Positions 18,314-26,464 of a DNA stretch of 64,000 bases are shown piece by piece. The notes under the pieces were generated by a model. That model saw nothing but the letters and a program-made list of their open reading frames with translations. It searched no databases and was not told the DNA's origin. This DNA is from Terriglobia bacterium (GTDB taxonomy: Bacteria > Acidobacteriota > Terriglobia > JAIQFV01), in NCBI GenBank assembly GCA_020073085.1, contig JAIQFV010000001.1, positions 62,001 to 126,000 of the forward strand, written 5' to 3'. A program made the position numbers and the translations under genes. Each line of letters begins with the position of its first letter. Position 1 is the stretch's first letter.

Positions 18314-19708
18314 ATGAAGATCAAAGAACTCAGGAAGATGTTGAAAGATGAGAATGCGCGGTGGACCCTGCCAACGGATATAGCCGATGAGACCGAGATG
18401 GAAGCGATTTCGCAGCCGTTCTCATTGGGCGGACTGCCCCCAGCGCCTGGTGCTCTGACGGCACGATTACCCCGAATGCGCAGAGCCGCTGAAGCCGCTT
18501 TCGCCCTGTGGCAGCCCAATACGCATCGTCTGACGCGGCCGACCGTCAAGGCCCTCCCGCAATCTTGGGATTGGCGAAATGTCCAGGGACATAACTGGGT
18601 CTCGTCCCCCAAGAATCAGGGCGGCTGTGGGTCCTGCGTCGCCTTCGGTGTGGCCGCCGCCCTGGAATCTCACCAGCGCATTGAGATGAGTCAAGCCAAC
18701 CTAGTTATAGACACCTCCGAGGCAAACTTATTTTTTGTCAACGAACGCCAGTGCCTCCCCGGCGAGCCAAGATACGGGTGGTCCATACCGCCGGCCCTCG
18801 ACTATTTGGTTGATCAAGGGTCCTGCCTTGAAGAGAACTACCCCTACCGGGACGTCGATCAGAACGCCGAATTAGTCTTGGGCACGGAGCGCACGTTGAA
18901 GATCACCGGATATGACTCCACGAGCCAGACCAGCCAGATGAAGCGGTGGCTGTGTGAGGATGGTCCGCTGGTCACGGGATTCACGGTCTATCAGGACTTC
19001 GATGTGTATTGGGGCGGAGGGGCGAACGGCGTGTACACTCATCACACTGGCAATGTGCGTGGCGGACACGTCGTCGGCGTGATCGGTTATGACGACACTC
19101 AGTCATGCTGGATCTGCAAGAATAGCTGGGGCCCGACGCGCGGAAATGATGGCTGTTTTCGAATCGGATACGGTCAATGCGGTATTGACGGCAGGATGTA
19201 CCTGATTCAGGACGTGTACGATGTCATTACCCGCGATGAGATCGCGTACAATCCGCGAACCCTGAGGATCGTTGATGAGGGGGCGAAAGGCTGGCTGCTC
19301 ACTGATGGTGTCAGCCGTATGAAGATGCTCGACAACAAGGAAGACGCCCGTAATGCCATGATGGTCGCTCGCAGATATACGCGACAAGGATTCGTGGGAC
19401 GCGACAACTCCAGACAGAATCGAATTGATTACATTACGGAGTACTGGGCTGGGAGCAGCGGATTACCGTACGAGCCACTTACCAAGGTCGATGCCATTCC
19501 ATACAATCCCACCAAAGTCGTCGCCGAGGATATTGATGCCGACGGCTGGCGGCTCAAGGAAGGGAACAACTGGATGCTGCTGGCTCACGATCTCAACGAT
19601 GCGCTGGCCGTCCTGCGAGTAGTGGAGCGCTACACAAAGATGTGTTTCATTGGAAGGAACAACCATCGCCCGAACAGGAAGTCCTACATCATGACCTATT
19701 GGGAGTGA
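18314..19708 (+). CDS. Papain-like (C1) cysteine protease with two C-terminal repeats
   Basis: C1A-type peptidase. Visible catalytic residues: oxyanion Q102, nucleophile C108 in QGGCGSCVAF, H252 in GGHVVGVIGYDD and N270 in KNSWG. A prodomain-like segment occupies about 1-80 and the mature domain starts near LPQSWDWR. No signal peptide is seen. After about residue 310 come two tandem repeats of some 75 residues, each starting YNP(R/T) and ending in (R/N)xDYITEYW or KSYIMTYW, with a shared GFVGRDNSRQNR/CFIGRNNHRPNR core; these may bind a partner or surface. Start ATG follows AAAGGAG. It lies 100 bp after an attC-like site, and GCCCAAC follows its stop by about 25 bp, so it could itself be a former cassette. 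It is upstream of a second protease system. Confidence 0.88.
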   Translation: MKIKELRKMLKDENARWTLPTDIADETEMEAISQPFSLGGLPPAPGALTARLPRMRRAAEAAFALWQPNTHRLTRPTVKALPQSWDWRNVQGHNWVSSPKNQGGCGSCVAFGVAAALESHQRIEMSQANLVIDTSEANLFFVNERQCLPGEPRYGWSIPPALDYLVDQGSCLEENYPYRDVDQNAELVLGTERTLKITGYDSTSQTSQMKRWLCEDGPLVTGFTVYQDFDVYWGGGANGVYTHHTGNVRGGHVVGVIGYDDTQSCWICKNSWGPTRGNDGCFRIGYGQCGIDGRMYLIQDVYDVITRDEIAYNPRTLRIVDEGAKGWLLTDGVSRMKMLDNKEDARNAMMVARRYTRQGFVGRDNSRQNRIDYITEYWAGSSGLPYEPLTKVDAIPYNPTKVVAEDIDADGWRLKEGNNWMLLAHDLNDALAVLRVVERYTKMCFIGRNNHRPNRKSYIMTYWE

Positions 19709-19862
19709 GCCGTTGTGCCTTCCCGCAATGACGCCCAACAAGCGCATACTAATGAAAACTGGCAGATCCTATGATGCTCAGGACGACTCGCGAGAGCGGG
19801 TCGTCCCGCCGCGGCGGGCTCCTTGGAACGACAGAAAATCGAGGGAAATCGAGGAAAATCGA

Positions 19863-19953
19863 GTGTCAGGTCTCTGCATATGGCAATTGGTCAAGAAAGT
19901 TTGCTGTCTTGACAATGAGGAAACACCATTTCACGATTGCAGAGACCTGACAC
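19863..19953. repeat. 91-bp inverted-repeat element (MITE/REP-like)
   Basis: GTGTCAGGTCTCTGCA at 19863-19878 is matched exactly in inverse at 19938-19953, enclosing about 60 bp. It is followed by the short direct repeat TGACACGAATCTTC twice and preceded by three copies of an AAATCGAGG-like 10-mer. It has no coding capacity. It sits between the papain gene and the GH13 gene. Confidence 0.6.
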
Positions 19954-20084
19954 GAATCTTCTGACACGAATCTTCAGCACGTGTGCTTTGCAGGGATGTA
20001 AGTTGTCCAGTCTTCCTTCAGCAAGTCGCACGCGAGTGTGGTTTCACGAGTGACAAGCCGCAAGAGCTGTAGAGGAGGTTGCAT

Positions 20085-21896
20085 ATGACTACCGCCAGTC
20101 TTCCCATGGGAGCGTTCCCTGCACAGCAGGGTGTGAGCTTTCGGACCTGGGCCCCCTTCGCGAGCCGGGTCTATGTGGAAGGCGATTTCAATAGCTGGTC
20201 GAAAACTGCCACTGCACTCAAAAGCGAGGGAAGTGGGTACTGGTCGATAACTGTGATCAACGCAAAGGTGGCTGATGAATACAAATTTGTGGTCGCGAAC
20301 CGAGATACCGGAGAGGTTCTCGAGAAAAACGACCCGTATGCCCGTGAGGTTACGAACTCTGTGGGAAATAGCGTCGTGGCGGATCCGAACTTCAACTGGA
20401 CCGCCACGGGCTACGTGACTCCGCCCTGGAATGAGATGGTTGTCTACGAAGTGCACGTGGGATCGTTCACGGTCGATCAAAGCACCCCGGTCAAAAGAGG
20501 AACATTTCGCAGTCTCGCGACCAAGCTGCCCTATCTGCGAGACCTGGGGGTCAATGCCATCGAAGTGATGCCCTCCGGCGAGTTCCCAATGGACGTATCG
20601 TTGGGCTATAACGTGGCGTACCCGTTCGCGATTGAAAGCTCCTACGGAGGCCCCAACGGCTTTCGCCAGTTCATCGATGCAGCTCATCAATACGGGATCG
20701 CGGTCATTCTGGATGTGGTGTACAACCACTTCGGCCCCTCCGATCTGGACGGAGGCCTGCGCCGCTTTGATGGTTGGTCAGAGGACAACGGCGACGGGAT
20801 TTATTTCTACAACGATTGGCGTCGCGTGACCGAATGGGGCCCGCGCCCGGATTACGGTCGTCCCGAGGTGAGACAATACATCAAAGAGAACGCCCAACGT
20901 TGGTGCGAGACGCGGTACGTGGATGGATTGCGTTGGGACGCCACGAACACCATTCGCAACGTCTACGCCGACAACAATGATCCCGATCATGACCTGGCCG
21001 ATGGCTGGAGACTGATGCAGGAGATCAACGATTCCCTGGCGGCGCAGCCCCTGTGGAACATGAAAATCAGCATCGCTGAGGATATGAAGGACAATGAGTG
21101 GCTCACGAAACACACTCGCGATGGAGGAGCCGGTTTCGACTCGCAGTGGGATGCGTCCTTCGTCCATTCGGTCCGGCAATCCGTCATCACCGCACGCGAC
21201 GAAGACCGCGACATGAACAGTGTCGGTAATGCACTGATGCATCGTTATAACGGGGACGTTTTCGAAAGGGTCGTCTATTCGGAGTCCCATGACGAGGTCA
21301 TGAGCGGGAAAGCTCGCGTCCCCGAAGACATTTGGCCGGGCAATGCCGGAAGTTGGTACTCACAGAAGCGCTCCACCTTGGCGGCAACGTTGGTGCTCAC
21401 CGCACCGGGTATTCCGATGATCTTTCAAGGCCAGGAGTTTATGGAAGACGGGTGGTTTCAAGACAGCAAGCCGCTCGACTGGAGCAAGCAGTGGAAGTAT
21501 GCGGGCATCCTGAACCTCTATCGCGACCTGATACATCTGCGCCGCAACTGGTTCGACAACACCCGGGGGTTGCGCAGCCAATCGATCAACGTTTTCCACA
21601 TAAACAATTCGGACAAGCTCATTGCGTTCCACCGCTGGGGGAATGGCGGTTCGCACGATGACGTGATCGTGGTCGCAAATTTCGCCAATCGCTCGTATGA
21701 CTGTTATAACCTGGGTTTGCCACGCGAGGGTCTGTGGAGGGTGCGGTTCAACAGCGACTGGGGTGGCTACAGTGCGGATTTCGGAAATCATCCTAGCTAT
21801 GACATCACGGCTCGCCCCGGCTCCATGGACGGACTTCCGTACAACGGTGGTGTCTCTATTGGACCGTACACGGCGGTGATTCTTTCGCAGGGTTGA
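20085..21896 (+). CDS. GH13 alpha-glucan-active enzyme with CBM48-like N-domain
   Basis: Alpha-amylase-superfamily enzyme acting on alpha-1,4/1,6 glucan. N-terminal CBM48/E-set domain (about 1-90, FRTWAPFASRVYVEGDFNSW); (beta/alpha)8 barrel with VVYNHFG, nucleophile D285 in DGLRWDA, acid/base E332 in IAEDM and D403 in SHDEVMSG; C-terminal beta domain from about 500. At 603 residues it is shorter than GlgB (about 730) and near TreZ length; branching enzyme or trehalohydrolase-type activity are both possible. ATG 20085 has AGAGGAGG upstream. It is isolated between protease genes, with a second glucan enzyme (GlgX-like) at the window end. Confidence 0.88.
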   Translation: MTTASLPMGAFPAQQGVSFRTWAPFASRVYVEGDFNSWSKTATALKSEGSGYWSITVINAKVADEYKFVVANRDTGEVLEKNDPYAREVTNSVGNSVVADPNFNWTATGYVTPPWNEMVVYEVHVGSFTVDQSTPVKRGTFRSLATKLPYLRDLGVNAIEVMPSGEFPMDVSLGYNVAYPFAIESSYGGPNGFRQFIDAAHQYGIAVILDVVYNHFGPSDLDGGLRRFDGWSEDNGDGIYFYNDWRRVTEWGPRPDYGRPEVRQYIKENAQRWCETRYVDGLRWDATNTIRNVYADNNDPDHDLADGWRLMQEINDSLAAQPLWNMKISIAEDMKDNEWLTKHTRDGGAGFDSQWDASFVHSVRQSVITARDEDRDMNSVGNALMHRYNGDVFERVVYSESHDEVMSGKARVPEDIWPGNAGSWYSQKRSTLAATLVLTAPGIPMIFQGQEFMEDGWFQDSKPLDWSKQWKYAGILNLYRDLIHLRRNWFDNTRGLRSQSINVFHINNSDKLIAFHRWGNGGSHDDVIVVANFANRSYDCYNLGLPREGLWRVRFNSDWGGYSADFGNHPSYDITARPGSMDGLPYNGGVSIGPYTAVILSQG

Positions 21897-22558
21897 GAAT
21901 CGACTGGAATGGCATTGGTCGAACATGAATGGGGTGCGGGAGGGATGCCCGTCGCCCGGCACACTCGCCAGTGCCCCTGTCTACGCTTGGGTTGAGTTGC
22001 TTCACGGCGGCCAAGGCAAGCGGCCACGTCTCCCTGGCGGGACTTGGACTGGGATGAAGGCAAGGGAACTTTGGATTCCTCGCTGGAACAATCCCAAAAC
22101 AATATTTATTTGTTCCATTGACCGGAACGACTCAATGTGACTACCGTAAGCCATGGATTGTGGGGAGGCGGCCAACCTAGTTCTCCTGGAGGCGGCAAGG
22201 GATTTTATCCTTGGACGCGTAGCTGTCGGGAGACTTTTTTGAAAGGTTTAGATAAGAACATTCACGCCCGATGACAAGGGCGGACCTTTGGATTTGCCCC
22301 TTGCCGGTGTTCTCTTCCAAAGGACAAACCTTTCCCCTTAGAAGCCGCTTCCTCCAACTTGAGTAGTTTGCCTGACTATCCTCCTATCATCGAAGGCAGG
22401 CAAAGGCACCTACCAGAAGGTTTCCTTTCCCTTGGGTGGAGACCATCATGTCGTTGCTGTTCCCCTCGAAGTCTTTCATTCATTCTCGCCAGTGGGGCGA
22501 AGCTCCGCTGAGTCCAAGCACATCTATAACGCGGTAAGTCCGGAAAGGAGTTCACTCT
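21897..22558. other. Intergenic region, no gene seen
   Basis: About 660 bp without a supported gene or RNA. It precedes the small propeptide gene and should include the promoter of the protease/radical SAM group. Confidence 0.4.
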
Positions 22559-22831
22559 GTGTATGTAACGCTTCGGGTGCTGCATAAAGTTGCGCGGGCA
22601 CTACATCATCGACAACCATCGACCGCCGAGTCTGAAGAACTCATAACGGCTACTGAAGAACTCGGTGTCAAACTGGCAGCACTCCATCCCCACGTCGAGG
22701 ATTTGGAGTTGATGCGTTATTTTGCTGTCGAGGTCCCAAACCTGTCCGTCGCTGAGAGGGTGATCAAACGACTCCAGCAATGCAAGGCGATTGATGCAGC
22801 TTATGTCAAACCGCCGGATGAATTACCTTGA
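22559..22831 (+). CDS. Stand-alone propeptide/inhibitor-like protein (I9-like)
   Basis: A 90-residue protein with a GTG start after GGAG. Its C-terminal half (VEVPNLSVAERVIKRLQQ, then DAAYVKPPDELP) matches the prodomain of the subtilase encoded 36 bp downstream (KLRKSKFVTAAYVKPPAEP), and the DNA for AAYVKPP is almost identical in both. The pattern of a beta-alpha-beta fold ending in a cleavage-proximal peptide is that of subtilase propeptides (inhibitor I9), which act as chaperone and inhibitor. It may fold or restrain the neighbouring protease in trans. No signal peptide is seen. Confidence 0.65.
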   Translation: MYVTLRVLHKVARALHHRQPSTAESEELITATEELGVKLAALHPHVEDLELMRYFAVEVPNLSVAERVIKRLQQCKAIDAAYVKPPDELP

Positions 22832-22866
22832 GGCAAGGTTTCCCGGCAAACTGAGGAGGTAGTGTT

Positions 22867-24756
22867 ATGCCAAAACGGAAAAGAAAATCAGCTAAGAAAC
22901 AAGTGGCAGCGATCAAGTTCGAAACCGCAGGGCGGGAGCTGGTCGTCATCGCTCGAGCGGAGGCTGGATTGCGCGCAAGCGCTGCGGGACTGGCCTCGGT
23001 GGCCGAACTGGATGTCAGTCCCCTGGCCCAGATCCTGGCCAGCGAGGGAGCAACCATGCGACCGCTGTTTGGCGTGAGTGAGGATCGGATTGCTCACGAG
23101 ATCATGGCGATGCCATCGGCGGCCTATGCGGAAATCCCCGACCTCTCGGTCTATTACCGGGTTGACGCACCCGAGTCAAAGCTGGATCGTCTAGCTGCGA
23201 AGCTTAGAAAGTCGAAGTTTGTTACCGCAGCTTATGTCAAGCCGCCGGCAGAGCCGGCCCAATTTCAACTGTCCATAGCGGCTGCACCGGAAGAGGCACC
23301 CCCCAGCAGTCCTGATTTCACCTCCCGCCAGCAGTATCTGGATGCGGCGCCAGTGGGCATTGACGCCCAGTATGCCTGGACTCAGCCGGGTGGCGGAGGG
23401 GCAGGGGTTAAAATCATTGATGTAGAGGGTGCCTGGAATTTCTCGCATGAGGACTTGTTGTTGAATCAGGGCGGAGTCGTCGGGGGCACCCCAACCACGG
23501 ACCCTCACTGGCGAAACCACGGCACTGCAGTGGCCGGGGAGTTTAGTGGAGACCGGAATACGTTTGGCATCACAGGGATTTGTCCGGACGCCAATTTGCG
23601 GGCGATATCCGTCTTTGGGGGCTCGGCATGGGGATCAGCCCCTGCCATCCGCCAGGCCGCTACCATGCTCGGTCCGGGCGACATCATCCTGATCGAACTC
23701 CATCGTGGCGGACCGCGTGCCACGGGGAGCGGGCAGTTCGGTTATATAGCAATCGAGTGGTGGCCCGACGATTTCGCGGCAATACAGTTTGCGACGAGCA
23801 AAGGTGTGATTGTCGTGGAAGCTGCCGGGAATGGTGAGCAGAACCTGGATGATCCGGTCTACAATAATCCAGCCGCTGGTTTTCCGTCCGATTGGACCAA
23901 CCCGTTTAACCGTGCCAACCGCGATTCCGGAGCGATTCTGGCCGGGGCCGGCAATCCTCCCGTTGGGACGCATGGCCGCAATACGGAACCAATTTACGGC
24001 CAGCCCTATGTTGACCGGGCACGCTGTTCTTTCTCGAATTACGGCACCGCCGTTGACGTCCAGGGCTGGGGCTGGGAAGTGACTTCCACCGGCTATGGCG
24101 ACCTGCAAGGCGGCTCGAACGAGAACCTTTACTACACAGACACCTTCAGCGGCACCTCCAGCGCGTCGCCGATCATCGTGGGCACGCTGGGTTGCGTTCA
24201 GGGCTGGCGCCGGGCAACCGGGGCGACCCCGTGGACCCCTGCCCAGGCTCGGAATTATCTCCGCACCACGGGTTCACCCCAACAGGCTGCCCCGAGCCGC
24301 CCCGTGAGCCAACGCGTCGGAAATCGACCGGACTTGCGACAGCTGATCAAGCCAGTGATCATCTGCGCACCTGCCCCGAAGCCCTGCGTTCCTGCTCCGA
24401 TCATCTGCAAGGTTGCCCCGAAGCCCTGCCCTCCTGCTCCGATCATCTGCAAGGTTGCCCCGAAGCCCTGCCCTCCTGCTCCGATCATCTGCAAGCTCGG
24501 TCCGAAGCCCTGCCCAGTCGCGCCGAAATTGTGCCCTCCGGCCCCGATAGTCTGCGCAGCTGGCCCGAAGTCATGTCCAACTGCACCGAAGCTTATCTGT
24601 CCACCTGCACCCAAGCTTGTGTGTCCTCCTGCACCATTGGCTTCCTGTCCGCCCGCCCCCAAGGGAGGCTGTATAGGAGGACCGATGATCGTGGACCCGA
24701 TTGACATCAAGGACGTTCGAGAGATCAAAAAAGGCCCCCGCAAGAGGAGGAAGTAG
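22867..24756 (+). CDS. Subtilisin-like (S8) protease with Cys/Pro repeat tail
   Basis: Serine protease with catalytic D185 (KIIDVEGAW), H218 (RNHGTAVAGEFSG) and S431 (SGTSSASP). The prodomain (about 1-145) has no signal peptide; the catalytic domain covers about 150-480. The last 130 residues form a Cys/Pro tail with about 15 cysteines in units such as IICKVAPKPCPPAP, coming from a 42-bp DNA repeat, then a basic end KKGPRKRRK. Subtilases usually lack such a tail. Start ATG has GAGGAGG upstream. The next gene is a radical SAM/SPASM enzyme and the preceding one a propeptide-like protein, so the tail may be a substrate for thioether or other radical modification; this is inference. Structural disulfides or metal binding are alternatives. 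Confidence 0.9.
   Translation: MPKRKRKSAKKQVAAIKFETAGRELVVIARAEAGLRASAAGLASVAELDVSPLAQILASEGATMRPLFGVSEDRIAHEIMAMPSAAYAEIPDLSVYYRVDAPESKLDRLAAKLRKSKFVTAAYVKPPAEPAQFQLSIAAAPEEAPPSSPDFTSRQQYLDAAPVGIDAQYAWTQPGGGGAGVKIIDVEGAWNFSHEDLLLNQGGVVGGTPTTDPHWRNHGTAVAGEFSGDRNTFGITGICPDANLRAISVFGGSAWGSAPAIRQAATMLGPGDIILIELHRGGPRATGSGQFGYIAIEWWPDDFAAIQFATSKGVIVVEAAGNGEQNLDDPVYNNPAAGFPSDWTNPFNRANRDSGAILAGAGNPPVGTHGRNTEPIYGQPYVDRARCSFSNYGTAVDVQGWGWEVTSTGYGDLQGGSNENLYYTDTFSGTSSASPIIVGTLGCVQGWRRATGATPWTPAQARNYLRTTGSPQQAAPSRPVSQRVGNRPDLRQLIKPVIICAPAPKPCVPAPIICKVAPKPCPPAPIICKVAPKPCPPAPIICKLGPKPCPVAPKLCPPAPIVCAAGPKSCPTAPKLICPPAPKLVCPPAPLASCPPAPKGGCIGGPMIVDPIDIKDVREIKKGPRKRRK
24361..24520 (+). repeat. 42-bp coding tandem repeat in the subtilase tail
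   Basis: Units start at 24361, 24403 and 24445 (the last two identical over 42 bp), followed by a partial diverged unit from 24487. Each codes for a 14-residue Cys-Pro unit. The absence of spacers and the intact frame show it is protein repeat expansion, not CRISPR. Confidence 0.9.
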
Positions 24757-24771
24757 GCAAAGTAGGACTCA

Positions 24772-24815
24772 GATTGCGGGACTCCATCACGATTCAGCAC
24801 CGGGGTCCCGCAATC
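24772..24815 (+). promoter_or_regulatory. Stable hairpin between subtilase and radical SAM genes
   Basis: GATTGCGGGACTCC (24772-24785) pairs with GGGGTCCCGCAATC (24802-24815), a 14-bp stem with one G-U pair and a 16-nt loop, in the 71-bp spacer. It ends 12 bases before ATG 24828. No T-run follows, so it may be an mRNA processing or attenuation element lowering maturase expression relative to the upstream gene. Confidence 0.6.
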
Positions 24816-24827
24816 GGCAGGCAAATT

Positions 24828-26132
24828 ATGACCACCCATTCGAACGCAGTTCTCTATTTTCCCCTGAAGTTAAGCGCTCAAGGACCGGATTGCACCTTTT
24901 ACAATCCGGCTACCGGTCGTGTGCACAAGGTCAGTCAGTCAGCCGGTCGAGTGTTGAACCTCTGCGATGGGGAACGGACCTGGGATGAGATGCTGGCAGA
25001 ACTCAGTCAGGCATCTGGAACTCTGCCCGCGACGGTGACCCGTCATGTGCAACCTTTCCTGAATCGATTAGCTGCCGAGGGCGCCATTTGGACACGGCCG
25101 CAACGGATGCTCTGGTCGTCGCTACCCCCACCGACGTCGGTGTTCTGGAACATCACCGGGAAGTGTAATTTGTGTTGCCGACATTGCGCCGTCAGTTCCG
25201 GAATGAAACGGCCTGATGAGCTGAGCCTGGCCGAGTGCCGTCGAGCGATCGATGACATGGCAGCTTTCGGGGTTCAGGACATCGCTTTGAGCGGCGGCGA
25301 ACCCCTTATTCGTCCGGACTGGTTCCAGATTGCGACCCATGCCCGATCCCGCGGCCTCTTGGTTTCGGTGTCCACGAACGGGACACTTGTCACTGAAGCA
25401 GTGGCCCGGAAGATCGCTGGACTCGGTTCGGACGTTCAAGTCAGTCTCGACGGTGCCACTCCCGAGGTCCACGACAGTCTCCGCCGGATCACCGGCGCCT
25501 GGCAACGGGCCGTGCGTGGCGTGCAGAATTTTGTCAACGCCGGCGTCCCAGTGACTATCGGCACGACGGTGACCACCGCCAACATCCACCAGATTCCCGC
25601 GCTCTGCGATCTGGCGCGAAATCTTGGGGCCGAGAGGTACCGGATTATTCCGTTTGTGCCATTTGGGCGCGGTGGCGCCTGGCGAAAGCTCGAGGTGAAA
25701 CCTCGAGCCATGCAACGCCTCACCGAGTACCTGCGCCAACGCCGGCTCCAGAATGACATCGACATCGTTGAAATGGAATTCGAATGCACATTCGATCCAC
25801 CGCCGCTCCAACCGGCAGATCCACAAAGCGGCCTCGGTTGTGGCGGGGCACAAACCTACATTACTATTACAGAAACGGGTGATGTCCTGCCTTGCCATTT
25901 TTTCAGTGGCGTCGAAGCCGATAATATCCTGAAGCATGACCTGGCCTGGATCTGGGAGCACTCCAGGTTTCTCAATTATTTCCGGAGCATGACCCTTGCC
26001 GATCTCACCGGTTCCTGTCAGCAATGTGACTGGTTGGCCGGGTGTCGAGGGAGTTGCCGGGCGGCCAATTTCGCCCACCTCAATCTCTTCCGTGGCAACT
26101 GTCACTGCTGGTTGAACACCAGGCCCACGTAA
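24828..26132 (+). CDS. Radical SAM/SPASM maturase with PqqD-like N-domain
   Basis: 434-residue radical S-adenosylmethionine enzyme. About 15-90 is a PqqD-like peptide-recognition domain (YNPATGRVHKVSQSAGRVLN, then GERTWDEM). The SAM-cluster cysteines are C113, C117 and C120 (CNLCCRHC, the CX3CX2C pattern), followed by the SAM-binding motif LSGGEP and STNGTLV. The C-terminal SPASM region has the cysteine series GCGG, LPCHFF, CQQC, GCRGSC and NCHC for auxiliary 4Fe-4S clusters. This architecture is that of peptide maturases (PqqE-, sactipeptide- and mycofactocin-type). It is directly downstream of the Cys/Pro-tailed subtilase. ATG 24828 is chosen over an in-frame TTG at 24774, which lies inside a hairpin. 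The substrate is unknown. Confidence 0.9.
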   Translation: MTTHSNAVLYFPLKLSAQGPDCTFYNPATGRVHKVSQSAGRVLNLCDGERTWDEMLAELSQASGTLPATVTRHVQPFLNRLAAEGAIWTRPQRMLWSSLPPPTSVFWNITGKCNLCCRHCAVSSGMKRPDELSLAECRRAIDDMAAFGVQDIALSGGEPLIRPDWFQIATHARSRGLLVSVSTNGTLVTEAVARKIAGLGSDVQVSLDGATPEVHDSLRRITGAWQRAVRGVQNFVNAGVPVTIGTTVTTANIHQIPALCDLARNLGAERYRIIPFVPFGRGGAWRKLEVKPRAMQRLTEYLRQRRLQNDIDIVEMEFECTFDPPPLQPADPQSGLGCGGAQTYITITETGDVLPCHFFSGVEADNILKHDLAWIWEHSRFLNYFRSMTLADLTGSCQQCDWLAGCRGSCRAANFAHLNLFRGNCHCWLNTRPT

Positions 26133-26464
26133 TGGGACAAGACCATTCAGGTCATGTTTCCACGGTCCTAAATCAGAGGCGATGCCACGAGAGGATCTGA
26201 TGGTACGGACGGCAGACCTGCACTCTTGGCAAAAATTTCTGATCCTTGGCACGGAGAAAGACGGGGTTCTCTGGTAGATAATTTCACCGACTAAAGAATA
26301 AGAGGCGAACAGATGGAGGACGAGGAACCCCCGGTTTCCTTACCCTCCCACGGAATTTGCCGCGATACTGGACGCCCCGACCAAGCAACTCTTGACCCGA
26401 CGACAAGCAGCACCCCCAAAGAGGCCCCTTCCGCATTTATGAACGACGCATGAAAGGAGAAACC
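26133..26464. other. Intergenic region, no gene seen
   Basis: About 330 bp without a supported gene. AAAGGAG just before 26465 is the ribosome site of the following membrane protein. Confidence 0.4.

Noticed and set aside
24361-24520. Considered a CRISPR array because of 42-bp repeats
   Set aside because: Repeats are directly joined with no spacers and stay in frame as Cys/Pro protein units.
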